Origin: Gottfriedia endophytica
GTDB taxonomy: Bacteria > Bacillota > Bacilli > Bacillales > Bacillaceae_G
NCBI RefSeq assembly: GCF_017814275.1
Contig: NZ_JAGIYQ010000016.1
Coordinates: forward strand, 1 to 64,000
Length of the DNA stretch: 64,000 nucleotides
Direction: 5' to 3'
Each line of letters begins with the position of its first letter. The stretch's first letter is position 1. This document shows positions 9,915 through 18,530 of the stretch, one piece after another. Below the pieces are notes generated by a model. That model was given only the letters and a program-made list of their open reading frames with translations. It searched no databases and had not been told where the DNA came from. A program made the position numbers and the translations under genes.

Positions 9915-10136
9915 CTACATTTGTACAATCCCGCTCACAATAGCCATAATCCCTATTAATGAACAAACCAAACCAACATTTGTTTTACTACTCTTTCCTT
10001 TTGAACGCTTGCCGGCAAAAAAGAGAACAATCCCTACTATAGCAAGTACAATTCCGAAACCAACACTAAAAATATATAACTGTGATGAAGCACTATCAAG
10101 CGCATGATCTATTGCATTTTCAATTTTTTGTTCCAT
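9915..10136 (-). CDS. Small two-helix membrane protein, last gene of the TetR-controlled exporter operon
   Basis: 73 residues with two predicted membrane helices (about 20-42 and 53-71) joined by a basic loop KRSKGKSSK, plus an amphipathic N-terminus. No family recognised. Its ribosome-binding site (GGAGGTG) lies inside the last codons of the permease gene and only three bases separate the two genes. It is therefore translated with the ABC transporter and may be an accessory subunit. That role is inference. Confidence 0.7.
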   Translation of the reverse strand: MEQKIENAIDHALDSASSQLYIFSVGFGIVLAIVGIVLFFAGKRSKGKSSKTNVGLVCSLIGIMAIVSGIVQM

Positions 10137-10139
10137 TTC

Positions 10140-10847
10140 CTACACCTCCATAAGATTTACTTTACGTATCAGACTAATTGAAAAGAATATTGCTACAAAA
10201 ATCATAAATACACCAAAAAGATACATAGAAATCATATTTGCTGTAGTATTGACTACAATATTACTCATTAACGAAGCCATGAGAACGGCTGAAACAATTG
10301 TAGTAGGAATCGATTTCTTAATAAATCCAATGCCCGTCGAGATAATTCCTATACTTGCAGCTATTAAAGCCATGAAAAATGTAACTTGGATAGTTTGTAA
10401 TATATTTGCAGAGGTAATGCTCCCCGTTACAAGATGCATGAATTCGTCTGTGATACCAAAAATCAAGAAAATTAAAAGATTGCTAATAATCATTGAAAAA
10501 ATCGTAAATAGACTTACAACACTTAATTTTGAAAATAAAATTTTTCTTCGACTTACTGGGTAAGAAAAAAGTAATACAGGTCTCTTTCCAGAATAGTCCT
10601 CGATGACGAATTTAGAATACATAACAGCCGATAATACACAAAATGCCGCCATATTTAGCACCCCAAACAAAGGGATAAGATTGTTATATCCTAAAAAAAT
10701 TCCTAAATCTTTATCGTTTGGATTTAGCTTTGGTGCATAGGCAAATAGATATAAGAAACCTAACATGACTGTAGTAATAATAATGCTAGCAATTGTATAA
10801 GTACGGATGTTATTTCTTCTCACTTCTAATTTAATAAGTTTTAACAT
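10140..10847 (-). CDS. ABC-2 type permease of a drug/lantibiotic-type exporter
   Basis: 235-residue integral membrane protein with about six helices and the usual ABC-2 layout. A short cytoplasmic N-terminus (LKLIKLEVRRNN) precedes helix 1, and a periplasmic-side loop follows it. The coupling-helix region is VIEDYSGKRPVLLFSYPVSR. The start is ATG 10847, seven bases after GGGAGG; a TTG at 10853 is less likely. It overlaps the upstream ATPase gene and forms one transporter with it. Substrate unknown; the architecture resembles BcrAB-type self-protection exporters. Confidence 0.87.
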   Translation of the reverse strand: MLKLIKLEVRRNNIRTYTIASIIITTVMLGFLYLFAYAPKLNPNDKDLGIFLGYNNLIPLFGVLNMAAFCVLSAVMYSKFVIEDYSGKRPVLLFSYPVSRRKILFSKLSVVSLFTIFSMIISNLLIFLIFGITDEFMHLVTGSITSANILQTIQVTFFMALIAASIGIISTGIGFIKKSIPTTIVSAVLMASLMSNIVVNTTANMISMYLFGVFMIFVAIFFSISLIRKVNLMEV

Positions 10848-11574
10848 TCCCAATCCTCCCCGTCATAATATCTAGAAAATAATCTTCAAGACCAGTAGGA
10901 CATTCTGCCTTAACTTCGGTCAAAGAAACTTCTCGAATAACAGTGCCATTTACAATCACACCAATGGTATCGGCAATGTGCTCGATCTCTGACAAAATAT
11001 GACTGGAAATCAATATCGTCATATTTTCATTTTTCACAAGATCAAGAAACAATTCTCTCATTTCTCTAATTCCCATTGGATCAAGTCCATTAATGGGTTC
11101 ATCTAAAATTAATAATTTAGGTTTATGAATCAATGCCCTTGCTATAGCTAATCGTTGACGCATACCAAGAGAGAATTTTGAAACAGGCTGTTTGCCTGTG
11201 TTGTTTAAACCAACTTTCGTTAAAACTGAGTCTATCTCCGAGTTATTTGCATTCATATAAGCAAGATGTATCTCTAAATTTTCAGATGCTGATAAATGCT
11301 CGTAAAATATGGGCGTTTCGATAATAGTTCCTATATTTCTTAAAATTTCACCCCGGTCTGAATTAACATCCATACCTAATACTTGCGCTTTCCCCATTGT
11401 CGGAGTAAGTAAGCCAGACAGCATTTTAAATACCGTTGTTTTCCCAGCTCCATTTGCACCTAAAAATCCATAAATCGTTCCTTTTCGAACATTCATATTG
11501 CAGTTCTTTATCACTTCATGTCCATCAAAAGTTTTTGTAAGGTTCTCGACTTTTACAGCAGAAATATTATTCAT
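10831..11574 (-). CDS. ABC transporter ATP-binding protein (BcrA-like)
   Basis: 247-residue nucleotide-binding subunit: Walker A GANGAGKTT (about 39-47), signature FSLGMRQRLAIAR (about 134-146), Walker B LLILDEPINGLDP (about 154-166), H-loop SSHILSE. It energises the permease encoded just downstream (17 bases of overlap with the ATG chosen there). The ATG at 11574 overlaps the stop region of the tetR gene by eight bases, with GGAG ten bases upstream. Regulator, ATPase, permease and a small membrane protein thus form one tight operon. Confidence 0.92.
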   Translation of the reverse strand: MNNISAVKVENLTKTFDGHEVIKNCNMNVRKGTIYGFLGANGAGKTTVFKMLSGLLTPTMGKAQVLGMDVNSDRGEILRNIGTIIETPIFYEHLSASENLEIHLAYMNANNSEIDSVLTKVGLNNTGKQPVSKFSLGMRQRLAIARALIHKPKLLILDEPINGLDPMGIREMRELFLDLVKNENMTILISSHILSEIEHIADTIGVIVNGTVIREVSLTEVKAECPTGLEDYFLDIMTGRIGNVKTY

Positions 11575-12232
11575 TCGTTTTGTGCTCCTCTGGATATAAC
11601 TTTTGCAATAATTCTTTTATCTTCACAAACAAATCGTCATGCAATATATCCATTCCGATTGATTTCAACAGATGTTGCAAAAATTTCAGACGCATCGCTA
11701 CTTTGGCATGGTTACACTCAAAAATAACTGGGTCACACCAAATATTTAACAAAAGTAAAAAAACCTCTGCACATTCTTCTGGAAAATCAGTAATGATTGA
11801 GCCGTCCGCTATTCCTTCTTTTATGATCTCAGCAATAAGAGAAGCGTCTTTATTTACGCAATCTTTCATATAAGACACTACAAATTCTGGACTTTTTACA
11901 CGAGAAGCCATCACATCGTCCAAATTATGCGCCTCTTGGCTAGTAAAGCTCTTTTCCAAAAGGGAAATTAGTTTTTCTTTTCCAGTGCACGTTCCCATTT
12001 CGGATAACCAACCGTTTACCATATTTTCCATGATTTGTGCCTGTAATTCGGTAACGGCATTGATGATTTCTTCCTTAGATTGAAAATGATGATAAATAGC
12101 CCCTTTTGATATTCCCGCAGTTTTAGCAATATCCTGCATACTGGTTTTATCAAATCCTTTTTCCAGAAATAGTTTTGCGGAAACAGACAAAATGGTTTCA
12201 ATCGTTGCCTGTGAATTATATTTTTTTGCCAT
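11567..12232 (-). CDS. TetR/AcrR-family repressor of the adjacent ABC exporter
   Basis: 221 residues. The N-terminal TetR helix-turn-helix is clear (FDKTSMQDIAKTAGISKGA then IYHHFQSKEEI, about 25-56). The rest is a helical ligand-binding domain with no recognisable specificity. ATG 12232 follows AGGAGG by nine bases. A perfect promoter (12283-12311) and an AATACCGA/TCGGTATT operator (12256-12275) lie directly upstream, so it almost certainly represses its own operon and is released by an unknown, probably toxic, ligand. Confidence 0.93.
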   Translation of the reverse strand: MAKKYNSQATIETILSVSAKLFLEKGFDKTSMQDIAKTAGISKGAIYHHFQSKEEIINAVTELQAQIMENMVNGWLSEMGTCTGKEKLISLLEKSFTSQEAHNLDDVMASRVKSPEFVVSYMKDCVNKDASLIAEIIKEGIADGSIITDFPEECAEVFLLLLNIWCDPVIFECNHAKVAMRLKFLQHLLKSIGMDILHDDLFVKIKELLQKLYPEEHKTNE

Positions 12233-12255
12233 ACTTATTGTCCTCCTAACCAGAA

Positions 12256-12275
12256 AATACCGACCGTTCGGTATT
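12256..12275. promoter_or_regulatory. TetR operator
   Basis: Inverted repeat AATACCGA-CCGT-TCGGTATT. It starts about 7 bases downstream of the -10 box, across the expected transcription start, which is the classical position for repression. Confidence 0.8.
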
Positions 12276-12282
12276 TATTTAG

Positions 12283-12311
12283 ATTATATTTATTTTTCTA
12301 AAAATTGTCAA
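12283..12311 (-). promoter_or_regulatory. Consensus sigma-A promoter of the tetR-ABC operon
   Basis: On the minus strand TTGACA, 17 bases, TATAAT: exact consensus and exact spacing. A strong promoter directly covered by an operator implies tight repression in the uninduced state. Confidence 0.85.
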
Positions 12312-12414
12312 TTATTTTCAAGTTAAATGTTTTATTTACCGAAACATTGAATAAACAGTACAAAACTAAAAAAAGCCATAGCTATTTAAACTATGACCAA
12401 CCACCTATAAAAAC

Positions 12415-12440
12415 GAGATACTATTAAAAATTAGTATCTC
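12415..12440 (-). terminator. Terminator after ecsC
   Basis: Stem GAGATACTA/TAGTATCTC with an A/T-rich loop, followed on the minus strand by GTTTTTAT. Confidence 0.75.
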
Positions 12441-12476
12441 ATTTATTTGTTATTATTCAGTTGTAAAAGACATACA

Positions 12477-13208
12477 TCATATATTCTTAATTTGTTTCAT
12501 ATAACGTAAACGATATGCATTTTTAGCTGTTTCGCCAAGTTGCTCTAATAATTGATAGTTAACATACGCTCCTACAGGTGCACCAATAACCGGAACTAAT
12601 TGCAATAATTTGGCAAAATCAATATGGTCACGATATTCCTGCTGAAGAGCCTCCCAGTTTACTTTTGGATGGTTTGAAGAAAACTTCTCCCAGTTTTCTA
12701 TTATTTCATACACTTTTTTACGATGTTGATCACTTGAAAAAGCAAGTTGAAAGATATATAACATAAATAATCTCTCTTGTTCACTCTTTGGAGAAAAACC
12801 ATATATTTTAGCTGCATCGTCTAAAAATCGAATTTTAATCCCTAACAATAACGGAAAATCAGCCATGCCAAGTAATAGCCCACCTGCTCCAGTTCCCGCT
12901 CCTTCAGCTGCTGAAATTTTCTTATATTGATTTAATTTATTTTCAAGCAAAGCATCTCTTTCATGAAGAGTTAACACATCCGAGACAACATCCCCACTAA
13001 ATAAAACTGAACCACTCATAAAAAGAGTCATCATGTTTTTAATGGTAGAAGTCATTACTTCTTGAACTCTTCTTGGCATATATGATTGGAGCTTAATCTG
13101 TAGTTTTTTTGCCGCCACCCGAATAATTCCCGCATTTTCATGTATACGATGCTTCCATCTTGATAATTCAAATTGCACTCGATGTTCGTAAGACTCCACA
13201 CTACTCAC
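12477..13208 (-). CDS. ecsC: EcsC family protein
   Basis: 243 residues, the third gene of ecsABC. EcsC proteins carry a glycine-rich membrane-associated central segment, seen here as AAEGAGTGAGGLLLGMADFPLL (about 100-121, quoted in part below the limit: GAGTGAGGLLLGMADF) and VPVIGAPVGAYVNYQLL near 210. Function in the family is not defined. It starts 12 bases after the ecsB stop; two GTG codons (13208 and 13199) are possible starts, and the ribosome-binding sequence (GGTGAGG) does not clearly decide between them. Confidence 0.9.
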   Translation of the reverse strand: MSSVESYEHRVQFELSRWKHRIHENAGIIRVAAKKLQIKLQSYMPRRVQEVMTSTIKNMMTLFMSGSVLFSGDVVSDVLTLHERDALLENKLNQYKKISAAEGAGTGAGGLLLGMADFPLLLGIKIRFLDDAAKIYGFSPKSEQERLFMLYIFQLAFSSDQHRKKVYEIIENWEKFSSNHPKVNWEALQQEYRDHIDFAKLLQLVPVIGAPVGAYVNYQLLEQLGETAKNAYRLRYMKQIKNI

Positions 13209-13220
13209 ACCCTCACCGTT

Positions 13221-14435
13221 TTAAACTACTTGCTCTAATCTTCCCTTTACATAAAACGTAACAAACCAAAATGAAAAAACGATAAATACAGCTAGTATTA
13301 TTACTATTTTTGAAAATAATATTCCCTTAAACATCAATATGCAAACAAATGTGATACTACTAATTAATTGCAAAATACTTAAAAGAACTTTAAGTGATTT
13401 TGGATTTTCTTTATTTTGTATTGGATAGATTCTCCATAAAACATGATATTCATACTGTTTCATAATTGTCATGTTTTGAATTCCTATTAAATAAAGAAAT
13501 AGAATTCCGACAATTGTTTTTCCTAGTAGAGTCGGTACTAAATAAATACAAAAAGCACCAACAACTAATTGTCTTATAAACATACTTAAATAATTTCCAT
13601 TTCTAACGAAAGCTCTAATCAATAGATAGTAAATAGGATCGCTCTTTTTGAAATAATTTATTACAAAATCAGCCCATCTTCTTCGTTTCACTTCACTTCG
13701 AACAGTTGGTACATCTGTAAACATATTAGCGATTCGATAAAAAAATGCTAATCGGCTTGCATCATTTTGAATATTTTTTTCCCATTGAATTCTCTTATTT
13801 GTACTCCATTTTTGAATACTGAAGAAATAGAATCCCATCAAAATAATCACTACAATGATTAAGCTTATATTCCATTTACATAATAAACCATAAATCAATA
13901 CAACAGTTAATGCTATACGAACTAATAAATCAAAACTTTTCGTCAAAATTCCATTTGCATGTAAATGTAGATATGAAATATACAAGTGATAAGCCTTTAG
14001 GCAGAAAATGATCCCACAAAATGCAAAAAATGATGTTGATTCACCTAGTTTGAACTTTGCATACAACGGATATACTCCACCAAGACATAAAATGACAAGA
14101 TAGCTTTGTAATCCTAAACTTACCCAAAAAGATTTAATAAAATAAGACTTCATCTTTTCTTCTAAAGGCAATAAAAAGATCCCATCTGGCTCCCTAAAAT
14201 AGGTTGAAACCTTTCCCGTACAGACAACAACACTAAATAGTACTGCAAGAAATAATTCAACAGGAAATTTTAACGAAATAGAACTTAACAATTGCTGATA
14301 ATAATAGGCACCAGCACCAAAAGCAAACACTAAAAATAACTTAATATGATCATTTAATATGTATTTACCATATTTTCGAATCTCTCTTATAAATAAGGAG
14401 AAACGATTTTTCCAAAGTCCATTTATAGTATTCAT
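13221..14435 (-). CDS. ecsB: ABC transporter permease EcsB
   Basis: 404-residue integral membrane protein with about ten hydrophobic segments, the size and pattern of EcsB (408 aa in B. subtilis). Together with EcsA it forms an ABC transporter needed for normal protein secretion, competence and RasP-dependent intramembrane proteolysis in B. subtilis. The N-terminus (LWKNRFSLFIREIRKYGKYI) is cytoplasmic and basic. ATG 14435 overlaps the ecsA stop in an ATGA arrangement, so expression is coupled. Confidence 0.92.
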   Translation of the reverse strand: MNTINGLWKNRFSLFIREIRKYGKYILNDHIKLFLVFAFGAGAYYYQQLLSSISLKFPVELFLAVLFSVVVCTGKVSTYFREPDGIFLLPLEEKMKSYFIKSFWVSLGLQSYLVILCLGGVYPLYAKFKLGESTSFFAFCGIIFCLKAYHLYISYLHLHANGILTKSFDLLVRIALTVVLIYGLLCKWNISLIIVVIILMGFYFFSIQKWSTNKRIQWEKNIQNDASRLAFFYRIANMFTDVPTVRSEVKRRRWADFVINYFKKSDPIYYLLIRAFVRNGNYLSMFIRQLVVGAFCIYLVPTLLGKTIVGILFLYLIGIQNMTIMKQYEYHVLWRIYPIQNKENPKSLKVLLSILQLISSITFVCILMFKGILFSKIVIILAVFIVFSFWFVTFYVKGRLEQVV

Positions 14436-15169
14436 AATGTATGTTCCTTTGTAGCATGAATATAAATTTCGTCCAATGAAGCTGAACGCATTTGAAATTG
14501 ATCTTGTAACTCTTGTAATGTACCTTGTGCAATTATCTCCCCTTCATGCATGATAATGAAGGCATCACAATACATTTGTGCTGTAGACAAAATATGCGTA
14601 GACATTAAGATGCCAGCACCTTTTTCTTTTTCTTTATTCAAAATGGTTAAAAGATCATTTATAGCAATCGGATCTAACCCTAGAAATGGTTCATCTATGA
14701 TATATAGTTCTGGTTCAACAATTAACGCACAGACAAGCATTACTTTTTGTTTCATACCTTTTGAAAATGTAGATGGAAAATATTTGCGTTTCTCTAATAA
14801 ACGGAATTTCTTTAGTAATTCTTCACTTCGTTTTTCAGCTTCTTCAATTGGAATATTATATGCTAATGCAGTTAATTCTAAATGTTCTTGTAGAGTTAGT
14901 TCTTCATAAATCATTGGTGTTTCTGGAACGTAAGCCAAACTCGAACGATATTTAGTTGGATTATCTTCAAAAGATTGACCTTTAATCTTGATTTCTCCGC
15001 TTTTCTGTTTCATTAATCCAAGAATATGTTTAATTGTGGTACTCTTCCCAGCTCCATTTAATCCAATTAACCCAACTAATTGATGCTGATCTATTGAAAA
15101 AGATATATCTTTTAAAATCGGTTGCCTTGTATAGCCACCTGTTAAATTTTTCACTTGCAGTAGTGTCAT
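14432..15169 (-). CDS. ecsA: ABC transporter ATP-binding protein EcsA
   Basis: 245-residue ATPase: Walker A GLNGAGKST, signature FSKGMKQKVML, Walker B LYIIDEPFLGLDP, H-loop STHILST. ATG 15169 follows AAAGGA by about nine bases and gives the expected N-terminus MTLLQVKNLTGGY; a longer reading frame from GTG/ATG codons to 15193 is not supported. The divergent neighbour hit and the following ecsB-ecsC order match B. subtilis. Here, however, the hit-ecsA interval is expanded to about 1 kb by repeats. Confidence 0.94.
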   Translation of the reverse strand: MTLLQVKNLTGGYTRQPILKDISFSIDQHQLVGLIGLNGAGKSTTIKHILGLMKQKSGEIKIKGQSFEDNPTKYRSSLAYVPETPMIYEELTLQEHLELTALAYNIPIEEAEKRSEELLKKFRLLEKRKYFPSTFSKGMKQKVMLVCALIVEPELYIIDEPFLGLDPIAINDLLTILNKEKEKGAGILMSTHILSTAQMYCDAFIIMHEGEIIAQGTLQELQDQFQMRSASLDEIYIHATKEHTL

Positions 15170-15358
15170 AATAACTATTCCTTTCTTTATCACAATCGTT
15201 TCTAATAATTTTATTTTAACAAATAAAGAATGAAACTACCTTATTCCATTTATTTAGTTATTAATTTTTTGATTCCTTCTTTTTTTTGTATATTTCTTTT
15301 TTAAACGGGTATTCTAATTTTTGAAGGGAAGGAAACAACTCTTTCCGTTTCAAAACTT

Positions 15359-15620
15359 GAAATGGGGTGTCTGTTAAAGAACAGTTAATTTGCGTTCAAA
15401 CCTAAGTAAGATGATTGTAAAAGTGAAATGAGGTGTCTCCATTGGGTAGATAAAATCATTGCCTAAAACCACAATGATTAAAATCAGGAGATGGTGCGCT
15501 TGAACAGCATCGAATTATCCTAGGTAGAAGTATACCAACTTGCAAATGAGGTGTCTCGAGCAGAGAATTCATTTTGGTGTACCCATAATTGAACATTACA
15601 GCAAATGAGGTGTCTATTAA
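15359..15620 (+). repeat. Degenerate ~60-bp tandem array
   Basis: The motif AAATGAGGTGTCT recurs at 15360 (AAATGGGGTGTCT), 15426, 15544 and 15603, with a decayed unit near 15486 (GGAGATGGTGCGCT). Spacing is 66, about 61, about 57 and 59 bases. Units 1 and 5 also share a TTAAAGA block after the motif. The DNA between motifs is not conserved. No open frame explains it. Confidence 0.75.
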
Positions 15621-15725
15621 AGACCACTAAATTCTTACTTCCACTTCAGCAAGGAGCAACGATCAGTTGCTTCTTGTTTTTTTTAAGGCTGTTTTCGGAC
15701 ACATTGATGCTATTTTAGGATGCGT

Positions 15726-15859
15726 AAGTTGATTACAACTCCAGGATGCTCGCTTTCCGTGGGGCGTGAGCTGAGCCTCCTCGTCGCTATCGCTCCTGCG
15801 GGGTCTCAGCCTTCCCGCTATTCCCACAGGAGTCTCGCACCTTCCATTGTAATCAACTT
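15726..15859. repeat. Long palindromic repeat, copy 3, in a complete MITE-like unit
   Basis: Core with AAGTTGATTACA/TGTAATCAACTT ends. The surrounding unit runs from AAGGCTGTTTTC at 15685 to AAAGAGCCTT at 15910. Its outer ends are therefore inverted repeats as well (AAGGCT/AGCCTT plus the TTGATGCTAT/AGCAACAA region). Confidence 0.92.
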
Positions 15860-15978
15860 TTGTCTTGTCTTTAATATTAAAAATCTCAAAAGCAACAAGA
15901 AAAGAGCCTTATTAATGTTTAGGCCTGTTAACGTTTATTTATTGATAATTAATAAAAACGAGTTTTAAGATAATATTC

Positions 15979-16066
15979 GAGACTCCTACGGAAAGAATGG
16001 GCAGCCGAGCCCCCGCAGAGAGGTACGAACGAGGATGCTCTTTTGCTAGTCCGTGGAAACCAAGTG
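15979..16066. repeat. Diverged reverse relative of the palindromic repeat
   Basis: Contains GAGACTCCTACGG, GAGCCCCCGCAG, GAGGATGCTC and CCGTGGAAACC in the order expected for the reverse orientation, but with many differences. It belongs to a related, older subfamily or is a decayed copy. Confidence 0.6.
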
Positions 16067-16210
16067 GATTTTATCAAATATCAACAATTTATGTATAAAA
16101 TACTGTGTTTTTTTGTCAAATACTTAATCTGTTACCCTTTACTTTCAAGCAATTGAATATGGTAAAATTAAGAAAAGAACCAATAAAAAATAAAAGGACT
16201 GGTGGCAGAC

Positions 16211-16648
16211 ATGACGCATGATGCAAATTGTATTTTTTGTAAAATTATTGAAGGCTCAATTCCTTCAGCAAAGGTTTACGAAGATGAACATGTTTTAGCT
16301 TTTTTAGATTTAAGTCAAGTTACAAAAGGGCATACTTTAGTTATTCCAAAAGTACATACTGAAAATATTTTTACAATGGATTCCGAAACGGCAAGTCACT
16401 ATTTTGAAAAAGTTCCGATGATTGCTAATGCAATAAAAGAAGCTTTTCAAGTAGAAGGATTAAATATTCTAAATAATAGTGGTAGTATTGCTGGTCAAAC
16501 AGTATTTCATTATCATATGCATCTTCTTCCGCGTTATGGAAATGAGGATGGCTTTGGTGTTACTTGGAAGTCTAATATGGAAAATTACACAAATGACCAA
16601 TTACAGAACATTGCTTCTACAATCTCAAATAAAATTATAAGAAAATAA
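16211..16648 (+). CDS. hit: HIT-family nucleotide-binding protein Hit
   Basis: Histidine-triad hydrolase/nucleotidylyl transferase acting on adenosine phosphoramidate-type substrates. The 145-aa form from ATG 16211 has zinc ligands C7 and C10 (NCIFCKIIEG) and the triad H100-Y-H102-M-H104 followed by LLPRYG. The start at 16211 has GGTGG five bases upstream and gives the length of the B. subtilis protein; a GTG at 16202 would add three residues. It is divergent from ecsABC as in B. subtilis. The physiological substrate is unknown. Confidence 0.93.
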   Translation: MTHDANCIFCKIIEGSIPSAKVYEDEHVLAFLDLSQVTKGHTLVIPKVHTENIFTMDSETASHYFEKVPMIANAIKEAFQVEGLNILNNSGSIAGQTVFHYHMHLLPRYGNEDGFGVTWKSNMENYTNDQLQNIASTISNKIIRK

Positions 16649-16688
16649 CTTACGAAAAATTACTACAAAATTTAAATCCCATTTAATT

Positions 16689-16727
16689 ACAGAGTTTGGA
16701 AGATTTTTTCCATTCTCTGTTTTTTTA
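16689..16727 (+). terminator. Terminator after hit
   Basis: ACAGAG...TGGAAG / TTCCA...CTCTGT hairpin followed by seven T. Confidence 0.75.
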
Positions 16728-16907
16728 TTTTATTATATAAAAATATCTTTTTTATTTAGATATATTTGATTATAATATAAAAACAAGGGTTAAATTTGTC
16801 CAATTTGTGAAAATTTTTAAAAATTCTAAATAAAAGTTCTTTATTTATTCACATATTATTGGCATAATAATATTAGTCAGAAATTTATGTAAAAAGAAGG
16901 TGAAAAA

Positions 16908-17468
16908 ATGAAAACGGATCAAAAATTATACACAATGAAAGAAGCCTTAATTTTTAGTCAACGAATTGCTCAACTTTCTAAGGCACTGTGGAAGTCTATC
17001 GAGAAGGATTGGCAGCAGTGGATTAAACCATATGATCTTAATATTAATGAACACCACATTTTAATGATAGCTTATCACCTAAAGGGTGCTTCAATTTCTG
17101 AGATAGCTAAATTTGGTGTAATGCATGTATCGACCGCTTTTAATTTTTCGAAAAAATTGGAAGAGCGCGGTTACCTTGTCTTTTCAAAAAAGGTAGAAGA
17201 CAAACGTAATACATATATTGAGTTAACAGAAAAAGGGAATGACACATTGACGAAAATTTTAGAAGATTTCGACCCCGAGACTAATTCTGTTTTCCAAGGT
17301 ACACTACCATTAAAAGAGTTTTACGGAAAATTCCCTGAAAATATGGAAATAATGGCAATTTTACGTAATATTTACGGAAAAGATTTTATCGATATTTTTG
17401 AAACTTCTCTCAAAAATATTGAAGTCGATTTTATTGAGGAAAATGACCGTTTAGTAAAAAGAGACTAA
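16908..17468 (+). CDS. scoC: MarR-type transition-state regulator ScoC/Hpr
   Basis: 186 residues. A winged helix-turn-helix occupies about 45-110 ([20 protein letters not shown] and the wing [20 protein letters not shown]). The long C-terminal dimerisation helices end in an acidic tail, as in Hpr of B. subtilis. ScoC represses extracellular protease and sporulation genes. GAAGG precedes ATG 16908 by about six bases. It converges with the yhaI-like gene and the two stops overlap by a few bases. The yhaI and prsA neighbours support the assignment; in B. subtilis serC lies close by, but here serC is absent and only a remnant is seen at 49225. Confidence 0.93.
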   Translation: MKTDQKLYTMKEALIFSQRIAQLSKALWKSIEKDWQQWIKPYDLNINEHHILMIAYHLKGASISEIAKFGVMHVSTAFNFSKKLEERGYLVFSKKVEDKRNTYIELTEKGNDTLTKILEDFDPETNSVFQGTLPLKEFYGKFPENMEIMAILRNIYGKDFIDIFETSLKNIEVDFIEENDRLVKRD

Positions 17469-17809
17469 ATTGTTCTTTTTTGTAAAAGGTGTTTAAACTC
17501 AGTCATTACATCAGTATAATATCCTTCAATAATCGAAGCTGTTACAAGATCATCTATGCAAATGGTTGAAGGTATTTCATCAATAAAGCTATTTAGAAGC
17601 GGATCAAAATGTAACAATCCCTCCGCTTTTTGCTTTTGGTACTCAATGTTCACATTTTCACATTTTCTTTTTATGTCTTCGATTTCTTTTTCATTTGTAC
17701 AAGATTTTAATAACAAGAAACTCAATGGTTTTTTAGTAGTATCTACCATTTTCATTAATGTATCCACATAATATTCTAATCTTTCAATTCTTTCTTCTAA
17801 CCTCTTCAC
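17465..17809 (-). CDS. yhaI: DUF1878 protein (YhaI-like)
   Basis: 114 residues: an N-terminal amphipathic/coiled-coil helix ([19 protein letters not shown]), a Glu/Lys-rich middle and a C-terminal helical part ([19 protein letters not shown]). Size and position next to scoC match B. subtilis YhaI, whose function is not known. The stop overlaps that of scoC on the other strand, so the two transcripts are complementary at their ends. Confidence 0.8.
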   Translation of the reverse strand: MKRLEERIERLEYYVDTLMKMVDTTKKPLSFLLLKSCTNEKEIEDIKRKCENVNIEYQKQKAEGLLHFDPLLNSFIDEIPSTICIDDLVTASIIEGYYTDVMTEFKHLLQKRTI

Positions 17810-17924
17810 ATTTTTCTCCTACTTGTAACGTATTTGTTCCATGAACATGTTGCTAACTATATTTATTATAAATTTTTTTTCGTAGAAATGTAAAATATGT
17901 TCTAAATATTTCTATAAAAAAAAC

Positions 17925-17951
17925 TCAACCAGAAGCTAAGCTTCTGGTTGA
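17925..17951 (-). terminator. Terminator after the first yjcZ-type gene
   Basis: Near-perfect hairpin TCAACCAGAAGC/GCTTCTGGTTGA followed by a T-run on the minus strand. It confirms transcription of the short gene at 17972-18058. Confidence 0.8.
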
Positions 17952-17971
17952 ATACTTTTCTATTTTACGTT

Positions 17972-18058
17972 TTAGATCCAGCATGCACAACCAACAATTA
18001 TTAATAAGATGAACAATACGACGATTAAAGCAAAGCCACCATGAAATCCCCCACTCAT
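17972..18058 (-). CDS. YjcZ-family sporulation peptide A
   Basis: 28 residues, too short for most gene callers. The N-terminus MSGGFHGGF is followed by one hydrophobic helix ALIVVLFILLIIVGCACW, the hallmark of the YjcZ family of small sporulation-induced membrane peptides. AGGAGGTG lies six bases before ATG 18058 and a strong terminator follows. The paralogue next door differs at only a few positions. Confidence 0.9.
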   Translation of the reverse strand: MSGGFHGGFALIVVLFILLIIVGCACWI

Positions 18059-18143
18059 CGTATACACCTCCTTTTTTTATATATCATATCCTATGCTTAT
18101 TTTGTTAAATTGGTATAGGTATTTATCACATTTTTCTTGGGTT

Positions 18144-18227
18144 TTAAATCCAGCATGCACAACCAATAATGATTAATAAAATAAATAAAACGACAATCAA
18201 TGCAAAACCGCCATGTATACCATCCAT
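18144..18227 (-). CDS. YjcZ-family sporulation peptide B
   Basis: 27 residues: MDGIHGGF followed by ALIVVLFILLIIIGCACW. The hydrophobic helix is almost identical to that of peptide A, so this is a tandem duplication. AGGAGG lies eight bases upstream of ATG 18227. There is no clear terminator between the two, so they may share a transcript. Confidence 0.9.
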   Translation of the reverse strand: MDGIHGGFALIVVLFILLIIIGCACWI

Positions 18228-18340
18228 TACAACAACCTCCTATACATTTATCCCTATTACTATATTCAAAGGATTCAAAATGCGTGTGCGTTTGTCACGA
18301 TTTGACAAGCCAAAGTAAAAAATTTAATTAAAAGACTGTT

Positions 18341-18433
18341 TTATTCCAGGATGCTCGCTTTCCGTTAGGCGGAGGAGGAGCATCCTTGGCACTATCAGGC
18401 CATTGGGAACTTTCCTCCCACTCCAATCAACTT
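18341..18433. repeat. Long palindromic repeat, decayed copy 4
   Basis: Starts at TTCCAGGATGCTCGCTTTCCG and ends at CTCCAATCAACTTCT. The centre is rearranged and the left arm is lost. The right flank (AACAACAATCTTTTTGAAAAGACCCA) resembles that of copy 2 at 8276 (first 20 shared positions: AACAACAAT...GAAAAGACC). Confidence 0.75.
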
Positions 18434-18500
18434 CTAAAAAAACAACAATCTTTTTGAAAAGACCCATTTAAAATCACTTATTTTCTTTTTCGAATAATTT

Positions 18501-18530
18501 TTGTCAAACACGCAAAAGATATGGTATATT
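18501..18530 (+). promoter_or_regulatory. Candidate sigma-A promoter for prsA
   Basis: TTGTCA, 18 bases, TATATT, about 165 bases upstream of the prsA start; this would leave a leader of about 160 bases. The spacing is one base longer than ideal. Confidence 0.45.

Noticed and set aside
15359-15620. Tandem array considered as CRISPR
   Set aside because: The conserved box is only about 13 bp, spacing is irregular (57-66), units decay, and no cas gene is in the window.
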